Below are positions 24,501 to 31,405 of a stretch of DNA of 34,453 bases, in pieces (the first letter of the stretch is position 1; each line of letters begins with the position of its first letter). This DNA comes from Acidobacteriaceae bacterium (GTDB lineage Bacteria; Acidobacteriota; Terriglobia; Terriglobales; Acidobacteriaceae). A program made the translations under genes and the position numbers. The DNA lies in NCBI GenBank assembly GCA_027365415.1, contig DAHXNK010000017.1:1-34453 (forward strand). Direction: 5' to 3'. Under the pieces are notes generated by a model. The model made no database searches and had not been told where the DNA came from. It worked only from the letters and a program-made list of their open reading frames with translations.

Positions 24501-25173
24501 GGCCAGCACATCTTCATCTGTGACTGTCACGGTGAGCGCGCCGACAACGCCGCCTACGCCCAGCTACACGATGGCGGCGACCCCGGCCTCGCTGAGCATC
24601 GCGCAGGGGCAGACGGGAACGACCACGTTGACCTTTACGCCGTCGGGCGGCTACAGCGGCAAGTTGACATTAAGCTGCATCGGCCTGCCCCTCAATACGA
24701 GTTGCGCGTTCACGCAGGGCGGCACGGCGAACAACATCGTGACGATGAGCGGTAACAATCAGCCGATCACCGTTGCCCTAGCCGTGCAGACCAACGTGGC
24801 AACGGCGCAGATGCAGGCGCTGCCCAGCTCATTCGGGCCAGGATATTCGCCCGCGAATCCGTCTAGCCCGCTGAGTCCGATCCTGCCAGCGCTGGCCTTC
24901 TGGTGGCCGGGGAGCATGGCCGGATTGTCCGCCTTTGGACGCAAGCGTGGCAGATCGAAGACGCAGCAGCGGATGTTGCAACTCTGCCTGCTGGTGTTGA
25001 TGACGGGAGCGCTGGCAGCAGGGATCTCCGGCTGCGGCGGCTCGGCGGCGAGTACCCCAGCGGCGGCAAGCGTCACGCCTGCAGGCAGTTCAACGACGAC
25101 CGTACTTGCGACTCCGACTCCTAGCAGCGGCCAGTCCATTCAAGGCCTGAGCCTCACCCTCACCATCACCTAG
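21571..25173 (+). CDS. Large secreted beta-helix / Ig-like repeat protein
   Basis: A 1200-aa exported protein. After a basic N-region, a signal peptide (RRLALGTLLLAVFMLAAASAHAQ) ends near residue 50. Two parallel beta-helix (pectate-lyase-like) regions follow, roughly 55-365 and 370-690, built from short repeats of the GGTLTVSNSTLSGNTAGGGGGIFN type. The second opens with CSLRDALTLANSQ, typical of choice-of-anchor/CSLREA proteins. Then come Ig-like domains (about 700-1080) with TTTTLAVSPTTPITAGSSVTLTATV. The C-terminus is unusual: a WWPGSMAGL patch, basic GRKRGRSK, a hydrophobic segment (LCLLVLMTGALAAGISG) and CGGSA plus a Thr/Ser-rich tail, a pattern I associate with acidobacterial surface proteins. 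Function unknown; adhesion or polysaccharide binding is plausible. The start has only a weak AGGA upstream. Confidence 0.85.
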   Translation: MTMLTFVSRVLALVSVARSRSFPTQAKRRLALGTLLLAVFMLAAASAHAQTTYTVTNTSSSGSGSLAAAVASVNADTGTPGDTIDFANGVTGTITLTSTLPLDQNVTITGPGANLLTISGNNAVTVFTISSPSVTASISGLTIANGNGNTLGGGGIYDNGGTLTVSNSALSNNTAGGSGLGGGIFNSGGMLTVSNSTLSGNTAGGGGGIFNGGTLKVSNSTFSNNTAGDGGGIYDNGGTLTVSNSTFSGNTGTSDGGGMYDNGGTLTLTNSIVAGNTENASGQAGNDCYGCGTQSGANIISTTATPITAAQLLLGPLQYNGGSTQTMMPLTASPALNAGLSSTLATDQRGFPRPTGSGVVSDLGAVEVGALTVTTTADSTDISAVCDGSDVCSLRDALTLANSQGSGDIGFAFNVTGTITLTSALPNITGSINITGPGANLLTISGNNSTTVGTVFTINSGVTANISGLTIANGNSINGGGIFNNGGTLTVSNSTLSGNTATSGGGGGILDCGGTLTVSNSTLSGNTATFGGGIDNQGTVTVSNSTLSNNSASGGGGILSGGTLTVSNSTFSNNTAGFGGGMYDNGGTLTLTNSIVAGNTENVSGQAGNDCYGCGTQSGANIISTTATPITAAQLMLGPLAYNGANQAVQTLLPLPGSPAIEAGNPALLPVGMTTDERGLHRTINGKLDLGAVQTNYTAVQFMQQPANTAVNTRMTPPVTLSVTESGAAALNIPVPLTLTGNGTLGGTTTETTLASVGIAVATASYGNLSVNTAGTGDTLDVTLPIVPSGGTRTPLTLTATSSAFDIFQTAPTITWSPTPPTSVVYGAAPISLNATLNATGPTISYVVDAGPATISGNKLTFTGAGTVIVEAVSTATNNYASGNAVAYITVTPATTTTTLAVSPTTPITAGSSVTLTATVKSGSAAVPSGLVIFSSGTTSIGVASLSASGVAILNTTLLPVGSDSITASFVASTNDVASTSSSVTVTVSAPTTPPTPSYTMAATPASLSIAQGQTGTTTLTFTPSGGYSGKLTLSCIGLPLNTSCAFTQGGTANNIVTMSGNNQPITVALAVQTNVATAQMQALPSSFGPGYSPANPSSPLSPILPALAFWWPGSMAGLSAFGRKRGRSKTQQRMLQLCLLVLMTGALAAGISGCGGSAASTPAAASVTPAGSSTTTVLATPTPSSGQSIQGLSLTLTIT
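22335..22496 (+). repeat. Intragenic 162-bp repeat, copy 1
   Basis: Nearly identical to 23304-23465, offset by 969 bp (323 codons). By eye only one base differs (GCTTCAGG versus GTTTCAGG). It encodes the end of the first beta-helix region, starting with GGMYDNGGTLTLTNSIVAGN. Confidence 0.85.
23304..23465 (+). repeat. Intragenic 162-bp repeat, copy 2
   Basis: Second copy of the 22335-22496 repeat, in the same frame and at the equivalent end of the second beta-helix region. The near-identity at third codon positions points to recent duplication or gene conversion within the gene. Confidence 0.85.
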
Positions 25174-25185
25174 AAGGGAGCCAAA

Positions 25186-25217
25186 TCAAGCGGCGGTACA
25201 CATGTGTCGCCGCTTGA
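25186..25217 (+). terminator. Strong stem-loop after the beta-helix gene (terminator-like)
   Basis: TCAAGCGGCG (25186-25195) and CGCCGCTTGA (25208-25217) form a perfect 10-bp stem, and the 12-nt loop contains the palindrome ACACATGTGT. It starts 13 nt after the stop codon. No T-run follows, so it may be a 3'-end-stabilising hairpin rather than an intrinsic terminator. Confidence 0.55.
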
Positions 25218-25361
25218 AGCTTCCGTATCCGGCTGTAACGCGGTTTACCGCTCGCTTGTCGATTCGCCCCGCCTTGCCCGATATTTCTACAGCGCCCCTG
25301 ATATCATTCGCTGGTATCGACAGGAAGAAACGCGCTGGGATCAACAGAGGGAACGAATCGA

Positions 25362-25913
25362 ATGAAAACATCTCCTCCAAAGAAAAGCGGCGGCAACGCA
25401 GATGTGAAGGCTGGACATCCTGCTGCAGGCAGCTTGCAGCGGGAGCTGCGTCAAAACGTGCCTTTTCGCAACATTCGGGCGGAGGCATTTCTGAATCTGC
25501 TGCGCACGGCAGATCAGTTGCAACGAAAGCTGCATCTGGCTCTGAAACCGCATGGTCTGACAGCGACGCAATACAATGCGCTACGTATTTTGCGTGGCGC
25601 GGGAGGCCAGCCGCTCCCCTGCTCAGAGATTGGAGAGCGGCTCATCAGTCAGGATCCGGACATTACGCGATTGCTGGATCGGCTGGAGCGCAATGGGTGG
25701 ATTCTGCGAGAACGCGATCAAAAGGATCGTCGTATCGTGCTCTCGCAGATCACGGCGGAGGGCCGGGCGCAACTGAAGAAATTGGATGGCCTGGTGGAGG
25801 AGTGCGTGGAGCAAATGCTGGCCCACATGAGCGTGGACGAGCTACAGCAGATGATTGCCCGTCTGGAACAGGCACGCAGTCCCCAAAAATCTATGCGCGA
25901 CGGATCGTCGTAA
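25362..25913 (+). CDS. MarR-family transcriptional regulator
   Basis: A 183-aa winged-helix DNA-binding protein. After a ~35-residue basic, Lys/Gly-rich N-terminal extension the MarR fold is clear: LHLALKPHGLTATQYNALRIL, the recognition region CSEIGERLISQDPDITRLLDRLERNGWI, and the wing RERDQKDRRIVLSQITAEGRAQL with the family DxRxxxxxLT-like pattern. MarR proteins are homodimeric repressors often released by phenolic or antibiotic ligands; the target here is unknown. GAGGGAACG upstream of ATG 25362 supports the start. Its 3' end overlaps the convergent response-regulator gene by 23 bp. Confidence 0.88.
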   Translation: MKTSPPKKSGGNADVKAGHPAAGSLQRELRQNVPFRNIRAEAFLNLLRTADQLQRKLHLALKPHGLTATQYNALRILRGAGGQPLPCSEIGERLISQDPDITRLLDRLERNGWILRERDQKDRRIVLSQITAEGRAQLKKLDGLVEECVEQMLAHMSVDELQQMIARLEQARSPQKSMRDGSS

Positions 25914-26670
25914 CGGCGGGCGTCGGCATTGGGTCTGGCCGCGCTGTGGCAACCGTGAGCGCCTGCTGTTTGAGTATCTGATGGTGCAAACAGTACAGCG
26001 CCAACTCTAGGCGATCGGAAACGCCGAGCTTATCGTAGATTTTGCGCAGATAGTTCTTAATAACCTGCTCTGTGGTTCCCAACTGATAGGCAATTTCCTT
26101 GTTGCGTCGCCCTTGGGTTACGCAGGTCATGATCTCCAGTTCTTTGGGAGTCAATCGAGGTTGCAGGCGTGGATTCGTCAATTGATTGGCCTGGGCGCGA
26201 TAGGCCTCAATCACCCAACTGATGGATTGGTTGTCGATCCAGGTTTCGCCCAGCGCAATTTTGCGTACGCAACGCACGAGCAAGTCGGGCGGAATGGAAC
26301 GCGAGATGACTCCGCGCACGCCGCGACGATATAAATCGACGATATTGCTCTCGCTGGTTTCCATCACCTGCACGATCAGCTTTGCATCTGGAGCGCGGCG
26401 CATAATCTCCGGGATGGTCTCGCCCGTGCTGGCGATCAGGCTGCCTTCTAGGAGAACCACATCCGCAGGATAGCGCTCCAGCGCCGCTAGAAGCCCCGCG
26501 CAGTTTTCTGCTTGGGCGATAACGCGAATGTCGTCTTCTACGGCAAATATCTTTCTGATTCCGACACGGTAGATGGCCTGCGTATCCGCCAGAACAACCC
26601 GGATGCCGCCTGCACGGTCGGGGTCTTCGGGAGGAAGAATCTCCTCCGGTTGAAGCTGGAGAGAGCGTTT
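25891..26670 (-). CDS. NarL/LuxR-type response regulator with atypical receiver and no standard start
   Basis: A two-domain regulator of about 259 aa. The receiver starts GIRVVLADTQAIYRVGIRKIFAVEDD and continues to VISRSIPPDLL; the C-terminal LuxR-type helix-turn-helix is RLTPKELEIMTCVTQGRRNKEIAYQLGTTEQVIKNYLRKIYDKLGV. In the receiver, the phospho-acceptor position that normally reads VVLLD is VVLLE, and the conserved Lys near VIS is Arg, so phosphorylation is unlikely. No ATG, GTG or TTG lies in frame ahead of the receiver: the ATG at 26688, with a good GAGG site, runs into TAA at codon 6 (26671-26673), and the first in-frame standard start, GTG 26460, would remove half the receiver. Either this is a pseudogene by nonsense mutation, a non-ATG start is used, or there is a base error. 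It lies directly behind the PilZ gene, six bases from its stop. Confidence 0.7.
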   Translation of the reverse strand, partial: KRSLQLQPEEILPPEDPDRAGGIRVVLADTQAIYRVGIRKIFAVEDDIRVIAQAENCAGLLAALERYPADVVLLEGSLIASTGETIPEIMRRAPDAKLIVQVMETSESNIVDLYRRGVRGVISRSIPPDLLVRCVRKIALGETWIDNQSISWVIEAYRAQANQLTNPRLQPRLTPKELEIMTCVTQGRRNKEIAYQLGTTEQVIKNYLRKIYDKLGVSDRLELALYCLHHQILKQQALTVATARPDPMPTPAVTTIRRA

Positions 26671-26694
26671 TTAAATATCAATGGTCATAGATCC

Positions 26695-27063
26695 TCAAGA
26701 CAACATCCGGTACTGATCGATGACGGCGACGATTTCCGTATCCTTATCGCCTTTGCGATAGCAGCGTATCACACGCCCGGTACAGTGGACGACAACATCT
26801 TTTTCCATGCCAAGCGCTCCTGCTGGCATTTTGAGATCAAATTCAATCGAGGTGCCCTTGGTCAAGCAGCGCTCAAACGAAAACAACATGCCACTGGCGG
26901 AGATGTTAATCGTCTCTGCCAACTCTTCCCCACGATCCGCCCGGATATACACCGGAAGCCGAACTGGGAATCGCACAGCCGTCCGAAGTTCTGTTGGGGA
27001 AGTTTCCCCCGCCGAATCGGATACTTCCTCTCGAACTATTTCCTCTTTACGCTTTTCTGACAT
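26695..27063 (-). CDS. PilZ-domain protein (putative c-di-GMP effector)
   Basis: A 122-aa single-domain PilZ protein. The c-di-GMP-binding motifs are visible: RTAVRFPVRLPV (RxxxR near residues 27-31) and NISASGM ([D/N]xSxxG, near 54-59), followed by the beta-barrel strands IEFDLKMPAG and VVVHCTGRVIRCYRKGD. Such proteins bind the second messenger cyclic di-GMP and act on motility, polysaccharide export or transcription. The response-regulator gene starts six bases after its stop, so the two form an operon that may link c-di-GMP to gene expression. Confidence 0.88.
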   Translation of the reverse strand: MSEKRKEEIVREEVSDSAGETSPTELRTAVRFPVRLPVYIRADRGEELAETINISASGMLFSFERCLTKGTSIEFDLKMPAGALGMEKDVVVHCTGRVIRCYRKGDKDTEIVAVIDQYRMLS

Positions 27064-27283
27064 CGTATCAAAAATCTTTCCTGCAATTTCGTCTCGTCCT
27101 GAACAAAATTTATTGACTACATCTATACCTACAGCGTTACTTTCTTATACCAGAAGGGAAAATATTCCATCTGGGAACTCTCTTCAAATTGCAGGCATAG
27201 TTCACTGGAATAGCCACGGTGAACCGAGTGTACATCCAGATTGCGGAGAACGCTTTGAATTATTTTTTCCTGTTGAGCGTTGC
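27064..27283. other. 220-bp gap between PilZ and methyltransferase genes
   Basis: An AT-rich region upstream of the pilZ gene. It should hold that gene's promoter, and TATAGA or TATAAG on the minus strand could be -10 elements, but no convincing -35 partner was found. No repeat or RNA structure was recognised. Confidence 0.35.
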
Positions 27284-27919
27284 CTATAGACGACAAAAGC
27301 GGCTGTACTGAAAATGCTGCACAGCTTTTGCCGGAGTCTCATGCTCCAGCCGACAACTCTGCTGTAGTTGGAATGCGCTGCCCATTTCCCGCGCAAGTTC
27401 CTCTGGCGAGTAGCGCAGCACGGGCAGGCCGCTGCAACGCTCTGGGCCGTCGGGCGCAAAGGTGGCCAGCACCACCGTGCCGCCGGGAACAACAGCGGAT
27501 GCCAGCCTCTCTCGATAGATTGCGCGCTCCTGGGCGTCGGTAAGAAAGTGGAAGACGGCGCGATCATGCCATGCGTCGTATTGTTCCTCTGGCAGCCAGC
27601 GCGTGATGTCGGCGACAATCCAGCGCACCTTGTTTGCGCGTTCGCCAAGGCGCTTTCGCGAGCGTTCCAGAGCCGCTGCTGCGATGTCGAGCACGGTGAT
27701 ACACGTAAAGCCGCGATCCAGCAATGCTTCCGCCAGATGCGAGGAGCCTCCGCCCGCGTCCAGAATGCGCGCGTCCTTGGCCAGTTCTTCGACGCGCAGC
27801 ATCTTCAGAGACATCTGTGGCAGCAGCTCAAACCAACTGACTTCGCTGTCCTGCTTGGTCGTGTAGACCTGCTCCCAGTGCGTTTGGGCCCCCGGCGTTT
27901 TGATTTTCGGCGCGGTCAT
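27284..27919 (-). CDS. Class I SAM-dependent methyltransferase
   Basis: A 211-aa Rossmann-fold methyltransferase of unknown substrate. Motif I is ARILDAGGGSSHLAEALLDRG, with the acidic residue of motif II in ITVLDIA and VADITRWLPEEQYDAWHDRAVFHFL as post-motif region. The N-terminal THWEQVYTTKQDSEVSWFELLPQ is typical of the TehB/UbiE-like 'VSWY' group. The start is ATG 27919 with GGAG 8 nt upstream; a GTG at 27934 overlapping guaA is less likely. It begins five bases after the guaA stop and is probably co-transcribed with it, though no functional link is evident. Confidence 0.82.
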   Translation of the reverse strand: MTAPKIKTPGAQTHWEQVYTTKQDSEVSWFELLPQMSLKMLRVEELAKDARILDAGGGSSHLAEALLDRGFTCITVLDIAAAALERSRKRLGERANKVRWIVADITRWLPEEQYDAWHDRAVFHFLTDAQERAIYRERLASAVVPGGTVVLATFAPDGPERCSGLPVLRYSPEELAREMGSAFQLQQSCRLEHETPAKAVQHFQYSRFCRL

Positions 27920-27924
27920 CGGCT

Positions 27925-29475
27925 TTACTCCCACTCAATCGTACCCGGCGGCTTGGAGGTAATGTCATACACCACGCGGTTGATGCCTCGCACCTCGTTG
28001 ACAATGCGGCTGGAGATTTTCTTGAGTACCTCATATGGCAGCGGCACCCAGTCGGCGGTCATGCCATCCTCGGAATGCACGGCGCGGATGGCGCAGGTGG
28101 CCGCGTAGGTACGCTGGTCGCCCATCACGCCCACGCTTTGCACCGGAAGTAGCACGGCGAAGGACTGCCATATCTGCTGATAGAGGCCCGCAGCCTTGAT
28201 CTCCTCCACAACAATCTCGTCGGCGGCTTGCAACAGGGTGACGCGCTCCGGCGTCACCTCGCCCAGAATGCGCACGGCCAGCCCAGGGCCGGGAAAGGGC
28301 TGGCGCTGCAGAATGTCTTCCGGCATACCAAGATCGCGGCCAATGCGGCGCACTTCATCTTTGAAGAGATCGCGCAGCGGCTCGATCAGTTTCAGCTTCA
28401 TCATCTCCGGCAGCCCGCCGACATTGTGATGGCTCTTGATGGTCTGCGACGGCCCCTTTACAGATGAGGACTCGATCACGTCGGGATATAACGTTCCCTG
28501 CACCAGCCAGTCCACGGAGCCGGAAAGCTTTGCGATGCGATGCGCCTCATCGTCAAAGACGGCGATGAACTCCTTGCCAATGATCTTGCGCTTGGTCTCT
28601 GGATCGGTCACGCCAGCCAGCAAGGCGAGAAAACGCTCCCGCGCATCGACCGCGACCAGATTCAGCTTCAGCTTGCCGCGCAGGTTGTCCTGCACCTTTT
28701 GAAATTCATTTTTGCGCAGCACTCCATTATCAACAAAAACACAGGTGAGCCGATCGCCCATCGCGCGATGCACCAGCACGGCGGCCACGGAGGAATCCAC
28801 GCCGCCCGACAACGCGCAGATGGCGTGCCCCTTGTCGCCGACCTGCTGGCGAATCTGCTCGACAGTCGTCTGGATGAAGTGCTCTGGCGTCCAATCCGGA
28901 GCGACCTTGCAGATGCGAAAAAGAAAGTTGCGCAGCAGCTCCGTGCCCTGCCGCGTGTGGTGAACCTCAGGATGAAACTGCACGGCCCAGATGCGCCGCG
29001 CCTCATCCATGATGCCCGCCACAGCATTGCTGGTCTTCGCCGTCAGAGAGAAACCCGGCGGCAGCTCCAACGCTTCATCCCCGTGCGACATCCAGACCTG
29101 CTGCATCTGCGCGAGGCCTTCAAGCAGCGACGTTTTGGCGACGATCTCCACCTCAGCATGGCCGTACTCGCGGCGCGCAGCCGAGCGCACCTTGCCGCCC
29201 AGATGGTGCGTGATGAACTGCAATCCATAGCAGATGCCGAGAATGGGCTTGCCCAGCGCGAGTATGCGCGCATCGGTCGGAGGAGCATCGGCATCGTAGA
29301 CCGAGCTTGGCCCACCAGAGAGAATGATGCCGACCGGGTTGGCCTGTTCAATCTGCTGGAGCGAGGCCGTGCAGGGCAGCACAACGGAGTAGACATTCTG
29401 TTCGCGAATGCGCCGCGCAATGAGCTGCGTGTATTGCGAACCAAAATCGAGAATAACAATGGATGGATTGTTCAT
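27925..29475 (-). CDS. guaA: GMP synthase (glutamine-hydrolysing)
   Basis: Converts XMP to GMP using glutamine and ATP, the last step of guanine-nucleotide synthesis. At 516 aa it has the usual length. The class I glutamine amidotransferase domain comes first ([14 protein letters not shown], nucleophile Cys82 in [16 protein letters not shown]), then the ATP-pyrophosphatase domain with P-loop [10 protein letters not shown], and the dimerisation domain ending in the invariant PPGTIEWE. The start codon ATG 29475 lies in a 15-bp tandem duplication. Confidence 0.97.
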   Translation of the reverse strand: MNNPSIVILDFGSQYTQLIARRIREQNVYSVVLPCTASLQQIEQANPVGIILSGGPSSVYDADAPPTDARILALGKPILGICYGLQFITHHLGGKVRSAARREYGHAEVEIVAKTSLLEGLAQMQQVWMSHGDEALELPPGFSLTAKTSNAVAGIMDEARRIWAVQFHPEVHHTRQGTELLRNFLFRICKVAPDWTPEHFIQTTVEQIRQQVGDKGHAICALSGGVDSSVAAVLVHRAMGDRLTCVFVDNGVLRKNEFQKVQDNLRGKLKLNLVAVDARERFLALLAGVTDPETKRKIIGKEFIAVFDDEAHRIAKLSGSVDWLVQGTLYPDVIESSSVKGPSQTIKSHHNVGGLPEMMKLKLIEPLRDLFKDEVRRIGRDLGMPEDILQRQPFPGPGLAVRILGEVTPERVTLLQAADEIVVEEIKAAGLYQQIWQSFAVLLPVQSVGVMGDQRTYAATCAIRAVHSEDGMTADWVPLPYEVLKKISSRIVNEVRGINRVVYDITSKPPGTIEWE

Positions 29476-29488
29476 GGATGGATTGTTC
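29459..29488. repeat. 15-bp tandem duplication at the guaA start codon
   Basis: ATGGATGGATTGTTC occurs twice in a row (29459-29473 and 29474-29488). Read on the minus strand the second copy supplies the guaA start codon and first codons (ATGAACAATCCATCC). The duplicated upstream copy occupies the place where a ribosome binding site would be expected, and none is seen there. Confidence 0.8.
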
Positions 29489-29611
29489 CCAGACCGCTCT
29501 TTCTATGCGGGGTACCGTTTAGTGTAATGCAGGCGGGTTGCAGGCCATGATTTGCCCCACACGTTCCAGGCATGCTAGGTTTGGTCTGTCTATGATTTCG
29601 CAGGTGAAACC

Positions 29612-31102
29612 ATGAATATACCCGACGCCATTTCCGTCAAAGACGCAGCGATAAAAATTGGCGTTTCCGAGCAACGCGCCAGATCGCTTCTCCGATCTGG
29701 CGCGTTGCTCGGGCGACAGATCGGCAAGCTCTGGATCACCACAGATGAGGCCGTCGCCGCCTTTCTTTCGTCGGGCGGAATCAAGGCACAAGAAGACAAG
29801 CCACGCGGCCCCGGAACCATGCCTGACATTAAAGCGCTATCTTTCTTTTCAGGCGCGATGGGACTCGATCAGGGGCTGGAGAAAGCAGGCATCCACGTTC
29901 TACTGGCCTGCGAGATGGACAAGACCTGCCGCCGCACGATTGTGGAGAATCGACCCGACATTGCATTGCTTGGAGATGTCTGGAAATATGACGCTGACGA
30001 AATTCGTGCTGCATCCGGCCTTGGCCTCTCCGCAGAAATTGACGTGATGGTCGGTGGCCCGCCGTGTCAGGCGTTTTCGACTGCGGGTGCTCGTCGAGGC
30101 TTCAAGGACGAACGTGGCAACGCGCTGCTTCGGTATGTTGATTTGATCCTTGATCTACGTCCGAAGTATGCAGTCATCGAGAATGTGCGTGGTCTTTTAT
30201 CGGCTCCACTGAGCCATCGCCCACATGTTGAGCGCAATGGCGGTTGGACTCCCGGTAGAGAGGAGCGACCTGGTGGAGCGCTGATGCACATACTCAAAAA
30301 GCTGCGCGCTGCCGGGTATGGCGTTACCTTCAACCTTTACAATGCAGCCAACTTTGGCGTGCCTCAATCGCGGGAGCGGGTCATTCTTCTCTGCGCTCGT
30401 GATGGAACAAAGTTGCCCCACCTTGTTCCCACGCATTCGCAAGACCCATCTTTCGGCCTGCCCAAGTGGAGAACCCTGCGAGAAGCTCTGGATGGACTTG
30501 ACCCAAAAGCAGGCGACCACGATGCGTTCCCTGAAGGTCGCTTGCGGTTCTACCGGATGCTTGGCCCTGGGCAGTATTGGAAACATTTACCAGCGGAGCT
30601 TCACCGGGAGGCGCTTCGCGGTTCCCTAGATGCGGGTGGTGGAAAGACTGGATTTTTGCGGCGACTCGATTGGGAGAAACCCTCCTGTACGTTGGTTACA
30701 TCGCCATGCATGCCTGCCACGGATATCTGCCATCCGACGGAAGATCGTCCACTTTCCATTCAGGAATATAAACGCATCCAGCAATTCTCAGACGATTGGA
30801 TTGTGTGCGGCTCCATGTCGGATCAATACCGCCAGATCGGCAACGCAGTTCCCGTGGGATTGGGCGAGGCCGTGGGAAAAGCCATCCTCGCTCACATGAA
30901 CGGCAAGGACGAGAGGCCACCCGCCAACTTTCCATTCAGCCGTTACAAAAACACCGATGAAATTTCCTGGGAAGCGCAAACGCGGGCCGTCATGGGCTTG
31001 GACAATTCAACGGGAAAGAGTAAGCAATCACGAAAATCGAGTAATTGGGATACATGGAATGACGAGCAAATGGCGCTCTTTCAATCGCAGATGCCGATTT
31101 GA
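29612..31102 (+). CDS. Orphan C5 DNA cytosine methyltransferase with N-terminal helix-turn-helix
   Basis: A 496-aa DNA (cytosine-5) methyltransferase. The first ~60 residues form a MerR/excisionase-like DNA-binding domain (ISVKDAAIKIGVSEQRARSLLRSGALLGRQIGKLWITTDEAVAAFL). Methyltransferase motifs follow: motif I LSFFSGAMGLDQGLEKAG, motif IV GGPPCQAFS with nucleophile Cys152, motif VI ENVRG with Glu190, motif VIII QSRERVI, and motif X RQIGNAVPVGLGEAVGKAI. The region between motifs VIII and IX is the target-recognition part. AGGTG just upstream supports ATG 29612. No restriction-endonuclease or control gene lies within the window, so it appears to be an orphan. The helix-turn-helix coding region holds a perfect 46-bp hairpin. 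Confidence 0.92.
   Translation: MNIPDAISVKDAAIKIGVSEQRARSLLRSGALLGRQIGKLWITTDEAVAAFLSSGGIKAQEDKPRGPGTMPDIKALSFFSGAMGLDQGLEKAGIHVLLACEMDKTCRRTIVENRPDIALLGDVWKYDADEIRAASGLGLSAEIDVMVGGPPCQAFSTAGARRGFKDERGNALLRYVDLILDLRPKYAVIENVRGLLSAPLSHRPHVERNGGWTPGREERPGGALMHILKKLRAAGYGVTFNLYNAANFGVPQSRERVILLCARDGTKLPHLVPTHSQDPSFGLPKWRTLREALDGLDPKAGDHDAFPEGRLRFYRMLGPGQYWKHLPAELHREALRGSLDAGGGKTGFLRRLDWEKPSCTLVTSPCMPATDICHPTEDRPLSIQEYKRIQQFSDDWIVCGSMSDQYRQIGNAVPVGLGEAVGKAILAHMNGKDERPPANFPFSRYKNTDEISWEAQTRAVMGLDNSTGKSKQSRKSSNWDTWNDEQMALFQSQMPI
29667..29712 (+). repeat. Perfect 20-bp inverted repeat inside the methyltransferase coding sequence
   Basis: CCGAGCAACGCGCCAGATCG (29667-29686) and its exact reverse complement (29693-29712) flank a 6-nt loop, CTTCTC. 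It encodes SEQRARSLLRSGALLGR within the helix-turn-helix domain, beginning about 55 nt after the start codon. The mRNA would form a very stable hairpin; as DNA it is an unusually long palindrome. Confidence 0.95.
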
Positions 31103-31405
31103 AATTTGCTGCTCCTATCACGGTTCATGCTTCGAGTTTGCATCTCGCAAGTTGTGCAGGTAGCTTTCAACAAAGGTACCGGACGGACTTCAGCCCGTTT
31201 TCTTCAAATCAAACTTCAATTATCCCACTACCATAAAGCCGACCAGTGGCCTGTCCAAGGCGGGAGTGCTATCATGAAAATCCTATTGTGAGCCGTCCTC
31301 CTGGGGAGCCTGATCGGGCACCACCGTTGGCGCTTCCTCTGGCGATAGCGGGATGGCTTCTCGTTATAGATGCTGCTGGAGCAGCGGAGAGGAAAAGGCG
31401 CTCCG
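31103..31405. other. 303-bp intergenic region, nothing recognised
   Basis: It lies between the methyltransferase and the Kelch lipoprotein genes. I find no restriction-endonuclease remnant, RNA gene or repeat. A short ORF-like stretch near 31274 (ATGAAAATCCTATTGTGA) has only five codons and no partner. The Kelch gene's ribosome binding site (GAGGAAAAGG) is at its end. Confidence 0.4.
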
